DNA of 64,000 nt from Maniola hyperantus (lineage: Eukaryota; Arthropoda; Insecta; Lepidoptera; Nymphalidae), in assembly GCF_902806685.2 (NCBI RefSeq), contig NC_048555.1, positions 3,968,001-4,032,000 on the forward strand. Reading direction: 5' to 3'. Positions 11,901 to 17,959 of the stretch are shown piece by piece. Made by a program: the position numbers and the translations under genes. The notes below the pieces were generated by a model, which did not search any database, was not told the origin of the DNA, and saw nothing but the letters and a program-made list of their open reading frames with translations. Numbering within the stretch: the first letter of the stretch is position 1; each line of letters starts with the position of its first letter.

Positions 11901-13356
11901 CTACGTCATAATAGCTATCAGCATGTCAGCCCGATCCGTCCAGTAGTTTGAGCTGTGCGTTAATAGATCAGTCTGTCAACTTTTCCTTTTTAAATATATA
12001 AGTCTATACACTAGCTTATGCTCGCGACTACGTCTACTACAATATTCAAACCCCTATTCCCCCCCCCCTCCCTCGGCTGGAATTTTTAAAAATCATTGCT
12101 TAGCGGATGTTGTGCTGTGATGACCTATTATTAACTATTATTTATATTTATTTACTTATTGTCACTGCCCTCATGACACCGACGCAAGAGTCTGCATGGT
12201 CGTGAACGTTCGCCACATAAGAGATAATTTCGAAGTTGTGATTTCTGCTTCAACAGCAAATGCGTGTTAAATCGTTGGTACTCCGTGCAGAATATATTCA
12301 ACTGTTTTGACATCCCTTTGGAAGTACTCTATTAACATGTCCTGTTGCAGCGGAAGCGGTGTCATCGAGCGGCTACCGGTCGCCGGGCGGCGGCGCGGTG
12401 ATCTCGCTGGACAGCCCCTCCCCGCCCGCGCCCGCGTCCCCGCAGCCCTCGCACGCGCCCGCGCACGAAGCCTCGCCGCGCTCCACCAGCGAACACTGTA
12501 AGTGAATTTTGTGTCAAGTACAGTACTATCACTATCGAGCTGTGATAGCCTAGTGGTTAGCACGTCCGCCTTCTAATCGGTGGTCGGGGGTTCGATCCCG
12601 GGCACGCACCTCTATCTTTTCGGAGTTATGTGCGTTTTAATTAATTAAATATCACTTGCTTTAACAGTGAAGGAAAACATCGTTAGGAAACCTGCATGCC
12701 TGAGAGTTCTCCATAATGTTCTCAAAGATGTGTGCAGTCTACCAATCCGCAAATGGCCAGCGTGGTAAATGGCCAAAACTTCTTCTCACTCTGAGAGGAG
12801 ACCCGCGCTCTGTAGTGAGCTGGTAATGGGTTGATCATGATGATGACAGTACTATCACTTTTGAAAATTACGCCGGTGTACTTGCGCAGAAAGCTTATTT
12901 TCGAATGGTGCGAAAATATCTCTGCCAATCGTAGCGCGTGACCGTCCGCTATTGGTTGTTGCCTACGCGCCTTGTTTAGTACACGCAAATTATTATGAGC
13001 GAGATATCACGAGTATCTATTGTTTTTGTGTTTCAAATGTTAATGTCCAAACAATAAGGTCTGTATTTCATTGGTAAACATTCGGATTGCGCAAACGAAT
13101 TTTGCCCATTGTAATATAGTTACGATAGATCGAGTGCTCCTAATACCTTATTGGAAGCAAATGCTTATTTATCACTGATGGACTATGTACGCAACCCTTC
13201 TCAATCTGAGAGGAGTAGCCAGTGAAGGGGTTGATTATGAAGTAATTGTGTGTCGCAGGCACCAGCAACAACACGGAGCGGGACGACAACGAGCCCTTGT
13301 CGTCGCACTGGGCGCCCTACGCCGAGGTGGACCGGGAAGACTCGTACCGGAGGTAA
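2803..13356 (+). CDS. Su(var)2-10: PIAS-family E3 SUMO-protein ligase, multi-exon gene (5' end outside window)
   Basis: Ten exons (2803-2953, 3579-3718, 4884-5061, 9071-9172, 9569-9809, 10248-10482, 10637-10794, 11458-11661, 12351-12497, 13259-13356) have GT-AG borders and matching phases, and join into about 550 codons. Counting from the first complete codon, the protein has a Gly/Pro linker (1-96), a PINIT domain (about 97-271, starting LPFYDVLAELMKP), an SP-RING (about 294-348, with CPCRPAACPHLQCFD then WLCPVC), a SUMO-interacting motif (VDLTSDSEDE, 429-438) and VISLDSPSPP (486-495). From family knowledge, PIAS proteins act in the nucleus, where the SP-RING recruits Ubc9~SUMO and PINIT helps choose substrates; the Drosophila orthologue acts in chromatin organisation and JAK/STAT regulation. 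The N-terminal SAP DNA-binding domain is missing here and should be encoded upstream. The family assignment is secure; the exact 5' and 3' ends are not. Confidence 0.95.
3221..3332 (+). repeat. AAGTCAAAGTCAAATGATTT repeat
   Basis: About 110 bp, starting AAGTCAAAGTCAAATGATTT and ending TGATAATTATTACGCAAACT. A near-identical copy lies at 37335-37442. It is non-coding, probably a truncated SINE or LINE tail. Confidence 0.7.
3579..3718 (+). CDS. Su(var)2-10: PIAS exon: Gly/Pro linker leading into PINIT
   Basis: The acceptor is GCGCAG|G and the donor AAAAA|GTGAGT, starting in phase 0 and ending in phase 2. The peptide runs from NPMYGSGMYHGYSGGG to PFPVHPDVKFKK; the final HPDVKFKK leads directly into the PINIT domain as in vertebrate PIAS proteins. 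The exon is strikingly GC-rich compared with the flanking introns. Confidence 0.88.
4300..4620 (-). repeat. Diverged repeat with a 5S rRNA-like core, copy 1
   Basis: On the minus strand 4511-4556 reads TTAAGCAATGTTGTGTTGAT then CCAAGTTGGTAACTGGAGAGG, resembling the internal control region of 5S rRNA genes (TTAAGCAACGTCG..GTACTTGGATGGGTGACCG). The flanks, including ACCGGGC and TAGTGGTAGGAG.TTTCTTGGG, resemble those of the better-preserved copy at 59450-59765. Confidence 0.45.
4700..4854. mobile_element. MITE with TIR GGGCCGATTCTCTTGTACAC, copy 1
   Basis: The left TIR and interior (GTGCTATCCTTTTCCGCAAG, ATAGCAATAGATTTAGATGT) match the copies at 6138-6298 and 33771-33921. The right end is decayed (TTTACAATGGAGCCAC). 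It ends 29 bases before the PINIT exon at 4884. Confidence 0.8.
4884..5061 (+). CDS. Su(var)2-10: PIAS exon: first part of PINIT domain
   Basis: The acceptor is TTCAG|G at 4882-4883 and the donor CAG|GTTAGT. It encodes LPFYDVLAELMKP, then FIFHLTPQQATEIASG and LDYVVQ; LPFYDVL and LTPQQ are hallmark PINIT residues. The frame stays open into the intron as far as 5391, but that is read-through into a repeat and the start of the LINE, not protein. Confidence 0.93.
5242..5391 (+). pseudogene. C-terminal remnant of LINE ORF1 (gag-like)
   Basis: About 49 codons precede the TGA at 5389-5391, Lys/Asn-rich and including ESKLDEILKYNINRLQKLES, probably a coiled coil. No zinc knuckle is left because the element is truncated here. 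The stop overlaps the ORF2 start as ATGA (5388-5391), a coupling arrangement known in Jockey-like elements. Confidence 0.75.
5388..6167 (+). CDS. LINE ORF2 N-terminal part: apurinic-type endonuclease
   Basis: It starts MNNKLKIFAWNSNGL, with WNSNG at residues 10-14, ISETHF at 36-41, GGDFNAKNTFWGS at 135-147 and SDHSP at 211-215. These are the metal-binding and catalytic blocks of the exonuclease/endonuclease/phosphatase fold that nicks target DNA for target-primed reverse transcription. The genuine LINE codons end at 6137; the last ten residues and stop come from the inserted MITE. The protein is therefore cut off before the reverse transcriptase. Confidence 0.92.
   Translation: MNNKLKIFAWNSNGLLQHQQELQVVLDTLKIDICLISETHFTKQSFIKFNSYKVYHAIHPNNTARGGSAILIKENLYHYQEFQYEEQEIQAVAVKVKTTKYEFSVVAIYSPPRHSISKEYYVNFLEKIGHRFIIGGDFNAKNTFWGSRLTTTKGRELLSAIKDLKCDVISTGKPTYWPTDTMKIPDLIDFFIYKNISTKYLDIDEMFDMNSDHSPILLTLSDTIIYKETYPGLVNKNTDWDSFKMDLTNNGADSLVHNL
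6138..6298. mobile_element. MITE inserted in LINE ORF2, copy 2 of the GGGGCYGATTCTC family
   Basis: 161 bp running GGGGCTGATTCTCTTGTACA to TGTACAAGAGAATCGGCCCC with near-perfect terminal inverted repeats of about 28 nt, flanked by AAT on both sides (6135-6137 and 6299-6301). The upstream and downstream ORF2 frames are both phase 0 at the borders, so the insertion alone explains the frame break. It has no coding capacity. Confidence 0.93.
6299..8212 (+). CDS. LINE ORF2 C-terminal part: reverse transcriptase
   Basis: The frame is open from the MITE border to TAG at 8210-8212. RT blocks in order: KTPGYDLITTEIL (about 6886), SYRPISLLPIISKLFEKLL (about 7066), FLDVAQAFDKVW (about 7273), AGVPQGSVLGPVLY (about 7441), then the catalytic FADD (about 7535-7546), followed by the thumb and a C-terminal region with YGIQLWG and FQNKVLRGIVNAPWYV typical of the Jockey clade. 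No RNase H domain was seen. Without the endonuclease half in the same frame it cannot make a full ORF2 protein. Confidence 0.93.
   Translation, partial: NINLNVPLKNSEQLNEEVRKFVLDIQLAAWNNTPKLRKKPQGVVAYPKNILELIIEKRRQRKKWHHSRSPLDKRLLNYLTKALKKQIKNFNDSSTYSYLQSLTSERSTDYSLWKATRNLKRPCMHIPPIKEENGMWARNSEQKAKRFAEHLEKIFQPNEGEHIDFSTMETNQENSPIKLVTPKEILSMINKLNLKKTPGYDLITTEILRNLPKKGIVKLTTLINAAFRIKHVPDLWKVAEVIMIAKPGKPPNEVTSYRPISLLPIISKLFEKLLLSRLKPILDEKNLIPDHQFGFREKHSTIDQVHRITNIIERTLEEKKVCSTVFLDVAQAFDKVWHEGLVQKLKVLLPQPFANILESYISDRVFRVRQEEAYSKLKVIKAGVPQGSVLGPVLYLLYTCDLPQPDHNTIATFADDTAIIAVGNTHQEASGKVQIALNELHKWTKKWRIRLNDSKSAHIDFTNKIPKYYPIYIDQQKIPYANTAKYLGMTLDSKLRWKAHVKKKKEELELRYKKLYWLIGRNSSLSTKNKILLYKQVLMPVWTYGIQLWGCTRKTNLLIIQRFQNKVLRGIVNAPWYVRNVDIHRDLQMGFVDTAISKHAKSHERRLHEHVNVEAIQLLDNTDLIRRLKRTKPFELV
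8218..8305 (+). repeat. Two 44-bp tandem units in the LINE 3' UTR
   Basis: GTGAAAGTGTAGTGCTAGTG.. at 8218-8261 is repeated at 8262-8305 as GTGAAAGCATAGTGCTAGTG.. with a few differences. Tandem units before the poly(A) tail occur in several LINE families. Confidence 0.8.
8633..8806. mobile_element. Foldback MITE with about 55-bp terminal repeats
   Basis: The left arm includes GTCGTGGTCACGACGGGACT then GCAGTGTTGCA. The right arm carries the reverse complement with few changes (GCAACACTGCAGTTCCGTCG then TGTCCACGAC). The ends GATATTTTGACCCAA and TTAGGTTGAAATATC are also complementary. It is the only copy seen in the window. Confidence 0.75.
9071..9172 (+). CDS. Su(var)2-10: PIAS exon: middle of PINIT domain
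   Basis: The acceptor is TTACAG|GCT and the donor CCA|GTAAGT, phase 0 to phase 0, 34 codons. The peptide AQLRFCLLETSCEQEDYFPP followed by VNVKVNNKMCPLP matches the conserved RFCLxETSCxQEDxFPP and VKVN segments of PIAS. The long intron before it (5062-9070) contains the nested LINE. Confidence 0.95.
9192..9351. mobile_element. MITE with TIR ACTCCTCACGCGCCATTTTA, second copy
   Basis: It starts ACTCCTCACGCGCC and ends GGCGCGTGAGGAGT, with a perfect 14-bp terminal match. The interior AAGGACTAAAATCGTACTTT is shared with 1981-2112. It begins 20 bases after the exon ending at 9172. An internal palindrome (CGTCAAAAGTAGTACC/TACTTTTGACG) adds a hairpin. Confidence 0.85.
9569..9809 (+). CDS. Su(var)2-10: PIAS exon: PINIT motif region
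   Basis: The acceptor is TTTTCAG|AAT and the donor CTGA|GTAAGT, ending in phase 1. It encodes EPKRPPRPVNISSLVKLS, where PVNIS replaces the PINIT signature, then VTWAADFTRAYVLSVFMVKK and AKGTKNPDYTRSL. This is the last part of the PINIT fold. Confidence 0.95.
10248..10482 (+). CDS. Su(var)2-10: PIAS exon: SP-RING zinc finger (catalytic E3 module)
   Basis: The acceptor is TTTACAG|TT and the donor GG|GTGAGT. It encodes KEKLSEDYDSEIATTSLRVS followed by the SP-RING. Zinc-binding residues are visible in CxxxxCPHLQCFD and in WLCPVC. This module positions Ubc9~SUMO and is the most conserved part of the family. The exon is GC-rich, and a decayed copy of part of it lies in the next intron. Confidence 0.97.
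10505..10557 (+). pseudogene. Decayed copy of part of the SP-RING exon
   Basis: Within the 154-bp intron after the SP-RING exon, this segment resembles 10307-10359 of that exon. They share an exact 18-nt core GCATGTCGTGTCCGTGTC (10533-10550 and 10335-10352) and the flanking GTG(C)CC..CTGGGCA. Small indels break the frame, so it cannot encode a RING. Confidence 0.7.
10637..10794 (+). CDS. Su(var)2-10: PIAS exon: SP-RING C-terminal extension
   Basis: The acceptor is TATCAG|G and the donor CTGG|GTACGT. It encodes YFQEVLTSQRLASECNEIQL then HADGNW, matching the SP-CTD after the RING (family pattern F.EIL....DCDEIQF..DGSW), followed by a Pro/Ala-rich segment and VTLISDDL. A 72-nt near-copy of it begins at 10818. 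Confidence 0.94.
10818..10925 (+). pseudogene. Decayed duplicate of the SP-RING extension exon
   Basis: 10818-10889 matches 10648-10719 of the exon at a constant 170-nt offset with about four mismatches. The frame is kept and reads VLTSPRLASECNEIQL then HPDGNWSDIP before a stop. The following ATATCC..TGACTTGAG resembles the exon end ATATCCGACGACCTGG with the Pro-rich stretch deleted. The donor equivalent is GCACTT instead of GTACGT, so it probably cannot splice as an exon. Confidence 0.75.
10899..11240 (+). repeat. Degenerate short repeats GACTTGTGAACACTTGTTGTC
   Basis: Related units start near 10899 (TGACTTGAGCACTTCTTGTC), 10983 (TGACTTGTGAACACTTGTTG) and 11224 (TGACTTATGAAGACTTC). They resemble the exon 8/intron boundary (GACCTGGGTACGTGTTGT) and seem to be remnants of repeated copying of that segment. 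The 11054-11223 Helitron-like element interrupts them. Confidence 0.4.
11054..11223 (+). mobile_element. Helitron-like repeat, GAAGAGGTAA subfamily
   Basis: It starts CTATACTAATATTATGAAGA, includes ACTGAACCGATTTTGAAAA, and ends GGGCGAAGCCGCGGGAGTCAGCTAG. It is the same family as 50318-50522. Confidence 0.75.
11458..11661 (+). CDS. Su(var)2-10: PIAS exon: acidic SUMO-interacting motif
   Basis: The acceptor is CAAACAG|AA and the donor AATG|GTAAGT. It encodes IETLVDLTSDSEDELPLKRK (VDLT at about 11538-11549). A hydrophobic VDLT core followed by Ser/Asp/Glu is the standard SUMO-interacting motif of PIAS proteins, and KRK could be part of a nuclear localisation signal. The rest is low-complexity and probably disordered. 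Confidence 0.93.
11798..12004 (-). mobile_element. Helitron-like repeat, GACT-type subfamily, reversed
   Basis: It begins ACTAGCTAATGTCCGCGACT and carries TTCTTAGCGGATGTCTACGT and GTTTGAGCTGTGCGTTAATA, the reverse complement of intact copies such as 40420-40662. It ends in a short AT-rich tail. Confidence 0.8.
12009..12120 (-). mobile_element. Helitron-like repeat fragment, reversed
   Basis: It begins CACTAGCTTATGCTCGCGAC and is truncated after GCTTAGCGGATGTTG. It is a second partial copy immediately next to 11798-12004 in the same orientation, with a C-rich run at 12059-12069. Confidence 0.75.
12351..12497 (+). CDS. Su(var)2-10: PIAS exon: Ser/Pro-rich tail with VISLDSPSPP
   Basis: The acceptor is GTTGCAG|CG and the donor CACT|GTAAGT. 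It encodes SSSGYRSPGGGAVISLDSPS and a Pro/Ala/Ser-rich run ending STSEH. VISLD matches the C-terminal IISLD element of vertebrate PIAS. The SINE at 12534-12845 sits 36 bases downstream of this exon. Confidence 0.9.
12534..12845 (+). mobile_element. tRNA-derived SINE, intact, with target duplications
   Basis: The tRNA-like head carries an A box (ATAGCCTAGTGG, about 12545-12556) and B box (GGTTCGATCCC, 12589-12599). The body contains GTTAGGAAACCTGCATGCCT and CTCTGAGAGGAGACCC, with an ATGATGATGA tail. It is flanked by a 14-bp duplication ACAGTACTATCACT (12520-12533 and 12846-12859). Exact duplications imply recent L1/RTE-type mobilisation. Other copies: 17960, 38932, 55123/55912 and 61540. Confidence 0.93.
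13182..13243 (+). repeat. Fragment of the tRNA-derived SINE 3' region
   Basis: CGCAACCCTTCTCAATCTGA then GAGGAGTAGCCAGTGA and GGGTTGATTATGA resemble the SINE 3' body. It ends 15 bases before the exon at 13259, so the intron's 3' end is partly SINE-derived. Confidence 0.55.
13259..13356 (+). CDS. Su(var)2-10: PIAS exon: C-terminal, with in-frame stop or alternative donor
   Basis: The acceptor is GTCGCAG|GC. It encodes TSNNTERDDNEPLSSHWAPY and AEVDREDSYRR, then TAA at 13354-13356. The bases CGGAG|GTAACC just before the stop also form a usable 5' splice site after 13352, so the stop may be removed by splicing. AATAAA at 13428-13433 would serve the unspliced form. Confidence 0.85.
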
Positions 13357-13427
13357 CCAGAAAACAACGACAGTGATGCGATTTGTTACCTTAATACATT
13401 ACATGCCTACCAACTGCATATTTATTC

Positions 13428-13433
13428 AATAAA
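13428..13433 (+). promoter_or_regulatory. Polyadenylation signal AATAAA
   Basis: AATAAA lies 72 bases after the TAA at 13354. It is a plausible poly(A) signal for the short form of the PIAS transcript. The motif is common by chance in DNA this AT-rich. Confidence 0.45.
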
Positions 13434-13759
13434 TGTAAATGGAAAAATCAATCAAATGCGAGTCGGACTTGTAGACGAACGAGTCACAAACCAATCACAA
13501 ACATGTTTACAAAATACATTCGAAATTCAATTAGAAAACATAGTTTCGTTTGTGACTGGTTGGTGCCTCAAAATGGTTAACGCCCACTGAGATTTTTCCT
13601 CTATCATTTGTATGGGATTACGTAACAGAGAGAGCGTTATACTAACTATAGACGTCTCTTTCAACTGACTGTACCGCGGATAGGGTATCTTACTGTATGA
13701 AGTATCTGTAGGCTGTACTCATAGTATAAAGTGATATTGTTGTCTAGGTACTGACTGAG

Positions 13760-13853
13760 GGAGAAGAGTGGCCGCCCCTCATATGCCAGCGGCCATTCTT
13801 CTGAAGACGAACAGGAGCCCTCCTACCCAGAAGTACCACTTCTGCAGCCCTAA
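13760..13853 (+). CDS. Su(var)2-10: Candidate alternative last exon of PIAS
   Basis: If the donor after 13352 is used with the acceptor CTGAG|G at 13758-13759, the split AG|G codon stays in frame. The exon then encodes EKSGRPSYASGHSSEDEQEP plus SYPEVPLLQP and stops at TAA 13851-13853. The acidic, Ser-rich composition resembles a coding PIAS tail. A competing acceptor 12 bases upstream (GTCTAG|G, 13746-13747) would give only Tyr and a stop. Supported by phase and composition only. Confidence 0.5.
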
Positions 13854-13859
13854 GCAATC

Positions 13860-14445
13860 TTCAACGCTTGGATTTATAAAGATAATCGCGGTGATAACAG
13901 CCGAACGAGACAAACGCAACACAAATTCAATACCAAAAACCGCATGATCTCAGCATGCACAGACAGTTTCAGCGGAAAAAATGCTTCAATCATTACAGTC
14001 TCAATGATTTATTGTGATTGGTTGAATTTATATTATTCTTGTTCCAACAATGCATTGTAGCCAATTAAAGCAAGGTAATTGCGATCGTGACATTGTAGTT
14101 GTCATTGTACAGTAATCGAGCCGCAGATTGGCTAAGAAAAATATACCAACTGAATATAATTTAGAGTAAAGTCTGACCAGAAAAATAAAATACCTCGCCA
14201 TATTGCGGAAAACCCGTGGAACTAATTTATAAAAGATACTTAGTGACCCCAGACACCCCCAGAGCAAGTTTTTTTTATATTTCTGGTCAGGCTGGCTATA
14301 CATGACAATAAAGGAGCCAATCGAAAACAGTGACAGTCATTCCATCTCATTTACAGCCCGTTCCCACTTGTCGGCTGTCGGGGCCGGATTTTATTCGCGT
14401 TCCAGTGACAGAACATTTTGCCAACAAAATCGGTTTCAGACAAGT
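13860..14445. other. 3' flank of PIAS, no recognised features
   Basis: Non-repetitive AT-rich sequence. The ORF at 14028-14303 (-) has no recognisable domain. If the 13760-13853 exon is used, part of this is its 3' UTR; no strong poly(A) signal close to 13853 was chosen. Confidence 0.4.
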
Positions 14446-14658
14446 GTGAATCTATTATATATTTAAAAGGAAAAGCTGACTGACTGATCTATCAACGCAC
14501 AGCATAAACTACTGGACAGATCGAGCTGAAATTTGGAATGCAGATAGCTATTATGACGTAGACATCTGCTACGAAAGGATTTTTGAAAATTCAACCCCTA
14601 AATTCGGGGGTCCAAATTTGTGTAGACCACGGGGACGAAGTCGCGAGCATAGTCTAGT
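14446..14658 (+). mobile_element. Helitron-like repeat, GACT-type subfamily
   Basis: It starts TATATATTTAAAAGGAAAAG and includes CTGACTGACTGATCTATCAA, with CGAGCTGAAATTTGGAATGC. It ends GGACGAAGTCGCGAGCATAGTCTAG. It is nearly full length, with no coding capacity. Confidence 0.85.
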
Positions 14659-15089
14659 AGCTTCGTATTAAATGTTCTGCGACTAAAATCCTAGCTCGGG
14701 AACCGACAAGTGGGAATCGGCTCTTACACATTATATCTGTGTATAGTGTGTGAGTGAGACTGAATATCTTCTATTGTCTTACTAAATATGTTGCGTTGTG
14801 TTCGGTTCGCGTAAGTCTGCTTATTTTATCATTACTTCGTTGGAAATACTCACAAAAATAGCTACTGACTAAATTAATAATAAGTAATAGCAGGCATCGA
14901 CACTGTCCCCGAGGCATAGGCGAACACAATGGGAATGGTTGCGCATGCGCACACTCGTCCTAGCTCAAAGGTAGACTATATAAAGACGGGAGACAGGAGG
15001 TCTAATGTGACGTGATGACGGGCGCAAGTACCCAAAATAATGAGTTCTGCGCATTCTAGGTAAAGTGTATGTTATACCTAACGCCAGTT

Positions 15090-15356
15090 AAAAAACCGGC
15101 CAAGTGCGAGTCAGACTCGCGCACCAAGAGTTTCGTACTACAGTCGAACTACAAACTAATATGCATAAAAATTCACGGTTTTCGGATTTTTCCCTTACGT
15201 GTGCTATAAGGCCTACCTACCTACCTGCCTGCCAAATTTCATGATTTTAGGGCAACGGGAATAGTGTACTCTATAGGTTTTTTGACAAAGACGACAGACA
15301 ATGAAGTGCTCCTATAAGGGTTCCTTGTTCCTTTTCAGGTACGGAACCCTAAAAAA
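15090..15356 (+). repeat. CCGGCCAAGTGCGAGT-family repeat, internally deleted
   Basis: It runs from AAAAAACCGGCCAAGTGCGA to AGGTACGGAACCCTAAAAAA. Compared with 36703-37142 it lacks about 170 bp of the centre. Confidence 0.85.
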
Positions 15357-15477
15357 CGAAAGTTAAGATCTGTTCGGGGAAACCAATTAGAATTTGCCAA
15401 ATCGATCTTAATTTTTTGCTTTATTTCTTACGCCCGCGATTTCGTCCACATGGAATTTCCACGTCGAATTCTGTTAC

Positions 15478-15746
15478 AATTAGCCCTTGAATGCAATCTC
15501 ACCTGGTGGTAAGTGATGATGCAGTCTAAGATAGATGCGGGCTAACTTGAAAGGGATATAGTAGTTTTATTAAACCCCTTATCAGGTTTTACGCGGTGTT
15601 GTACCGTTGGTGGCACGGCTCTGCCGGTAGAGTAGTTACTAGCCACGGCCAGACCAGACCACAAACAATTTAAAATTATAAATTCCTCCATTGCCCCTGC
15701 CAGGAATTGAACCCGGGATCTCCCACTGCGCCAGGGAGGTCAAGTT
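15478..15746 (-). mobile_element. Second SINE-like family (GGCACGGCTCTGCCGGTAGA)
   Basis: At its right edge the minus strand carries a tRNA-like B box (GGGTTCAATTCC, about 15700-15715) and GCGCAGTGGGAGATCCCGGG. The body includes TGGTGGTAAGTGATGATG and GCGGGCTAACTTGAAAGGG, shared with 36240-36570 and partly with 20115-20190. Confidence 0.7.
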
Positions 15747-15759
15747 GTAATTATTATCA

Positions 15760-15885
15760 CACTAGATGATGCCCGCGACTTCGTCCACGTGGATTTAGGG
15801 TTTTCACAAATCCCGTGAGAACACTTTAATTTTTCAGCATAAGTAGCCTATGTCCTTCCCCGGGATGTAAGCTAACTCTGTACAT
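15760..15885 (-). mobile_element. Helitron-like repeat fragment, reversed
   Basis: It begins ACTAGATGATGCCCGCGACT and continues to GGGATGTAAGCTAACTCTGTAC, where it is truncated. It matches the 3' half of copies such as 43050-43281. Confidence 0.8.
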
Positions 15886-15889
15886 TTCA

Positions 15890-16600
15890 TAAATTCAGCT
15901 TCAGTGAAACCCGTAACAATGTCTTTAGTTTAATATTTTGATCTTAAAAGGCATTTTTATTATAAAGATTAATTAAATTAGTCTGAAAGTTTTGAATTGT
16001 GTGTGAAAAATTGTGTACCTTCTCCTTTAAATGTAAGTCATTTTTTTCTCTAATTTATTTATTAGTAAGAAATAGAATATTTTGTGTAATTGTATAGTAG
16101 GTACTAAAGTTATGTGACTAGATCATTGCATTGCGATCACTGAAATGGACATGGCACAAATGGACAAGTACGCTGGAAAAGGTGTGCCATACAAAATTAC
16201 AGTTTATTTATAGAGTTACTTCAAGACAACCTACCAAGCGTTTCGGGAATTAAAATTGATACTGCGTCAAAAGTCATCGGTTTGACACTATGATGACAGA
16301 TGTCTCCTCAATAACATTTACCGAAATGGCGAAAATCTAGCAGATGCTTTAAAAACAAGCCGGCAATCGCAGGTCCAGCGTATTTGTGTAGTAGAGGTCA
16401 GTGATTGCGACATTTCCAAATAGCACTTAAGAATAAGAGAAACGTAGAATAGTATTTAAAAAATGTAGGCTACGTTGGAAATACAGCAATTGCAAAGTTT
16501 AAGAATACTATATCATTTATGTATAGTCTAAGACCTGGACAATCCGTCTCATGTTGTCTTGCAACTTTAAAATTGTACTAGATACTTGTTTTGTACGCAC
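15890..16600. other. Non-repetitive intergenic sequence
   Basis: No ORF, repeat or RNA gene could be supported. Several AATAAA-like strings exist, but none can be tied to a transcript. Confidence 0.4.
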
Positions 16601-16602
16601 TA

Positions 16603-16801
16603 TAAAGGTACGCTTACACGGGCTATTGAAATTCCGCAATACCATTCAATTTAGTCAGTTACGACGTCACCACCACATGAAGCAATTTACAGCAATACCT
16701 GAAAATGTCAGCTGTTATGGGAAATAATTGCTCCAGATTGATCCATACTTGTTGCCGATCAACAATTGCTTAAAAAATTATCCATGTAAGCGCATCTTTA
16801 T
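16603..16801. mobile_element. Putative MITE with TIR TAAAGRTRCGCTTACAYG
   Basis: TAAAGGTACGCTTACACGGG at the left is approximately mirrored by ATCCATGTAAGCGCATCTTTA at the right. The interior is AT-rich and contains GTTGCCGATCAACAATTGC. Only one copy was seen, so this rests on the ~18-bp imperfect inverted ends. Confidence 0.45.
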
Positions 16802-17085
16802 ATATATACATTATACAGTCTTTAAGTGACCTCCGAATACCGTCGCGTTAGGCGCGACCAAATCTGTAAACACCTTTACAAGCGTCTGTTTTTTTTAAAG
16901 AAATATCCACGTTTTGGTATTCCGGCATCTCATAGCAAAATTAATAATTAGTTATTATTTCTATTTTATTGATGTATTCATGTGGATGTCTTTTTGTACA
17001 ACTTATTATTTGAATTGGTCACGAATTTTAAAATAAGAGAATAAATCTAAATAAGACGTGAGTGTTTTCTTTTATAATACATACT

Positions 17086-17280
17086 AGCTGCCCCGGCGAA
17101 CTTCGTACCGCCTAACAGTCGATTCTCTTTCAGGCAATTTTTTTAAATTTTTCTCTTCGTTAGAACCATCCTCGTACTTCAAGGATTATTAAAACAAGAA
17201 TTAGCGAAATCGGTTCAGCTGTTCTCGAGATTTGCGATCAGCAACAACATTCAGCGATTCATTTTTATATATAGAGAAGA
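17086..17280 (-). mobile_element. Helitron-like repeat variant (CTAGCTGCCCCGGCGAACTT)
   Basis: It starts ACTAGCTGCCCCGGCGAACT, includes AAATCGGTTCAGCTGTTCTC, and ends TTTTTATATATAGAGAAGAT. This is a recognisable variant that ends in CTAGT on the opposite strand. Confidence 0.65.
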
Positions 17281-17799
17281 TTATGTATTTTAGCGTTATT
17301 ATTATTAATTCTTCCCTGGAGCCCGGATCCCGGGGTGCCCCGGGCTAGACAAAAAAAAGGAAGGGGGAGGTACATAGACTGAACCGATCGGGAATCGAAT
17401 CAACCACCCGTTGCTCAGGATAGCCTGCCCATCCTTGCACCAGACAGGTTGTCAATTTTAAAACTACAAGACAGCTCTGAATATATTTCTATGCCTTTCA
17501 AAAATATACAAGTCCGAGATGGTCTGCAGACTGCTGCAAGCGACACAAACTGATTTCTATGAATGTGTAAGCAGTGTACGGCCGCTGCTGCTGCGATCGG
17601 AATCAATTTAATACAGAATTATAGAAACCAGCTGTGGTGTCGCTAGCGGCCTGCAGCCTATCTCTGACCTTACTGCTCCCGCGGAAAAGGATAGCAGGTA
17701 ATTACGTTTTATTTTAGAAATCGTGTACAACAATAAGCTACAACACATAGGTACTTTCATAATATGTTTCATAAATCTATCTGTCAATCTAGACTTGGC

Positions 17800-17898
17800 C
17801 AGCGTAGTGGACTACCCTGTGTGGAGCCTAATAAACCCTTTTCATTCTAAGAGACCCCAGCTCAATATTGCCTGCGATAGTTGAGATGAATGATGATG
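17800..17898 (+). repeat. tRNA-derived SINE, 3' fragment
   Basis: CAGCGTAGTGGACTACCCTG, CATTCTAAGAGACCCCAGC and the ATGATGATGG tail match the 3' body of the SINE at 12534-12845, with divergence. Confidence 0.6.
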
Positions 17899-17959
17899 GA
17901 GAATCATAAAAATTAGACTTCTGTGGACAATTATCAATCTGACCTGTTTAAAATTGAGA

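Noticed and set aside
12267..12563. Arg/Ala-rich 98-residue minus-strand ORF
   Set aside because: It is a shadow of the Ser/Pro-rich PIAS exon 12351-12497.
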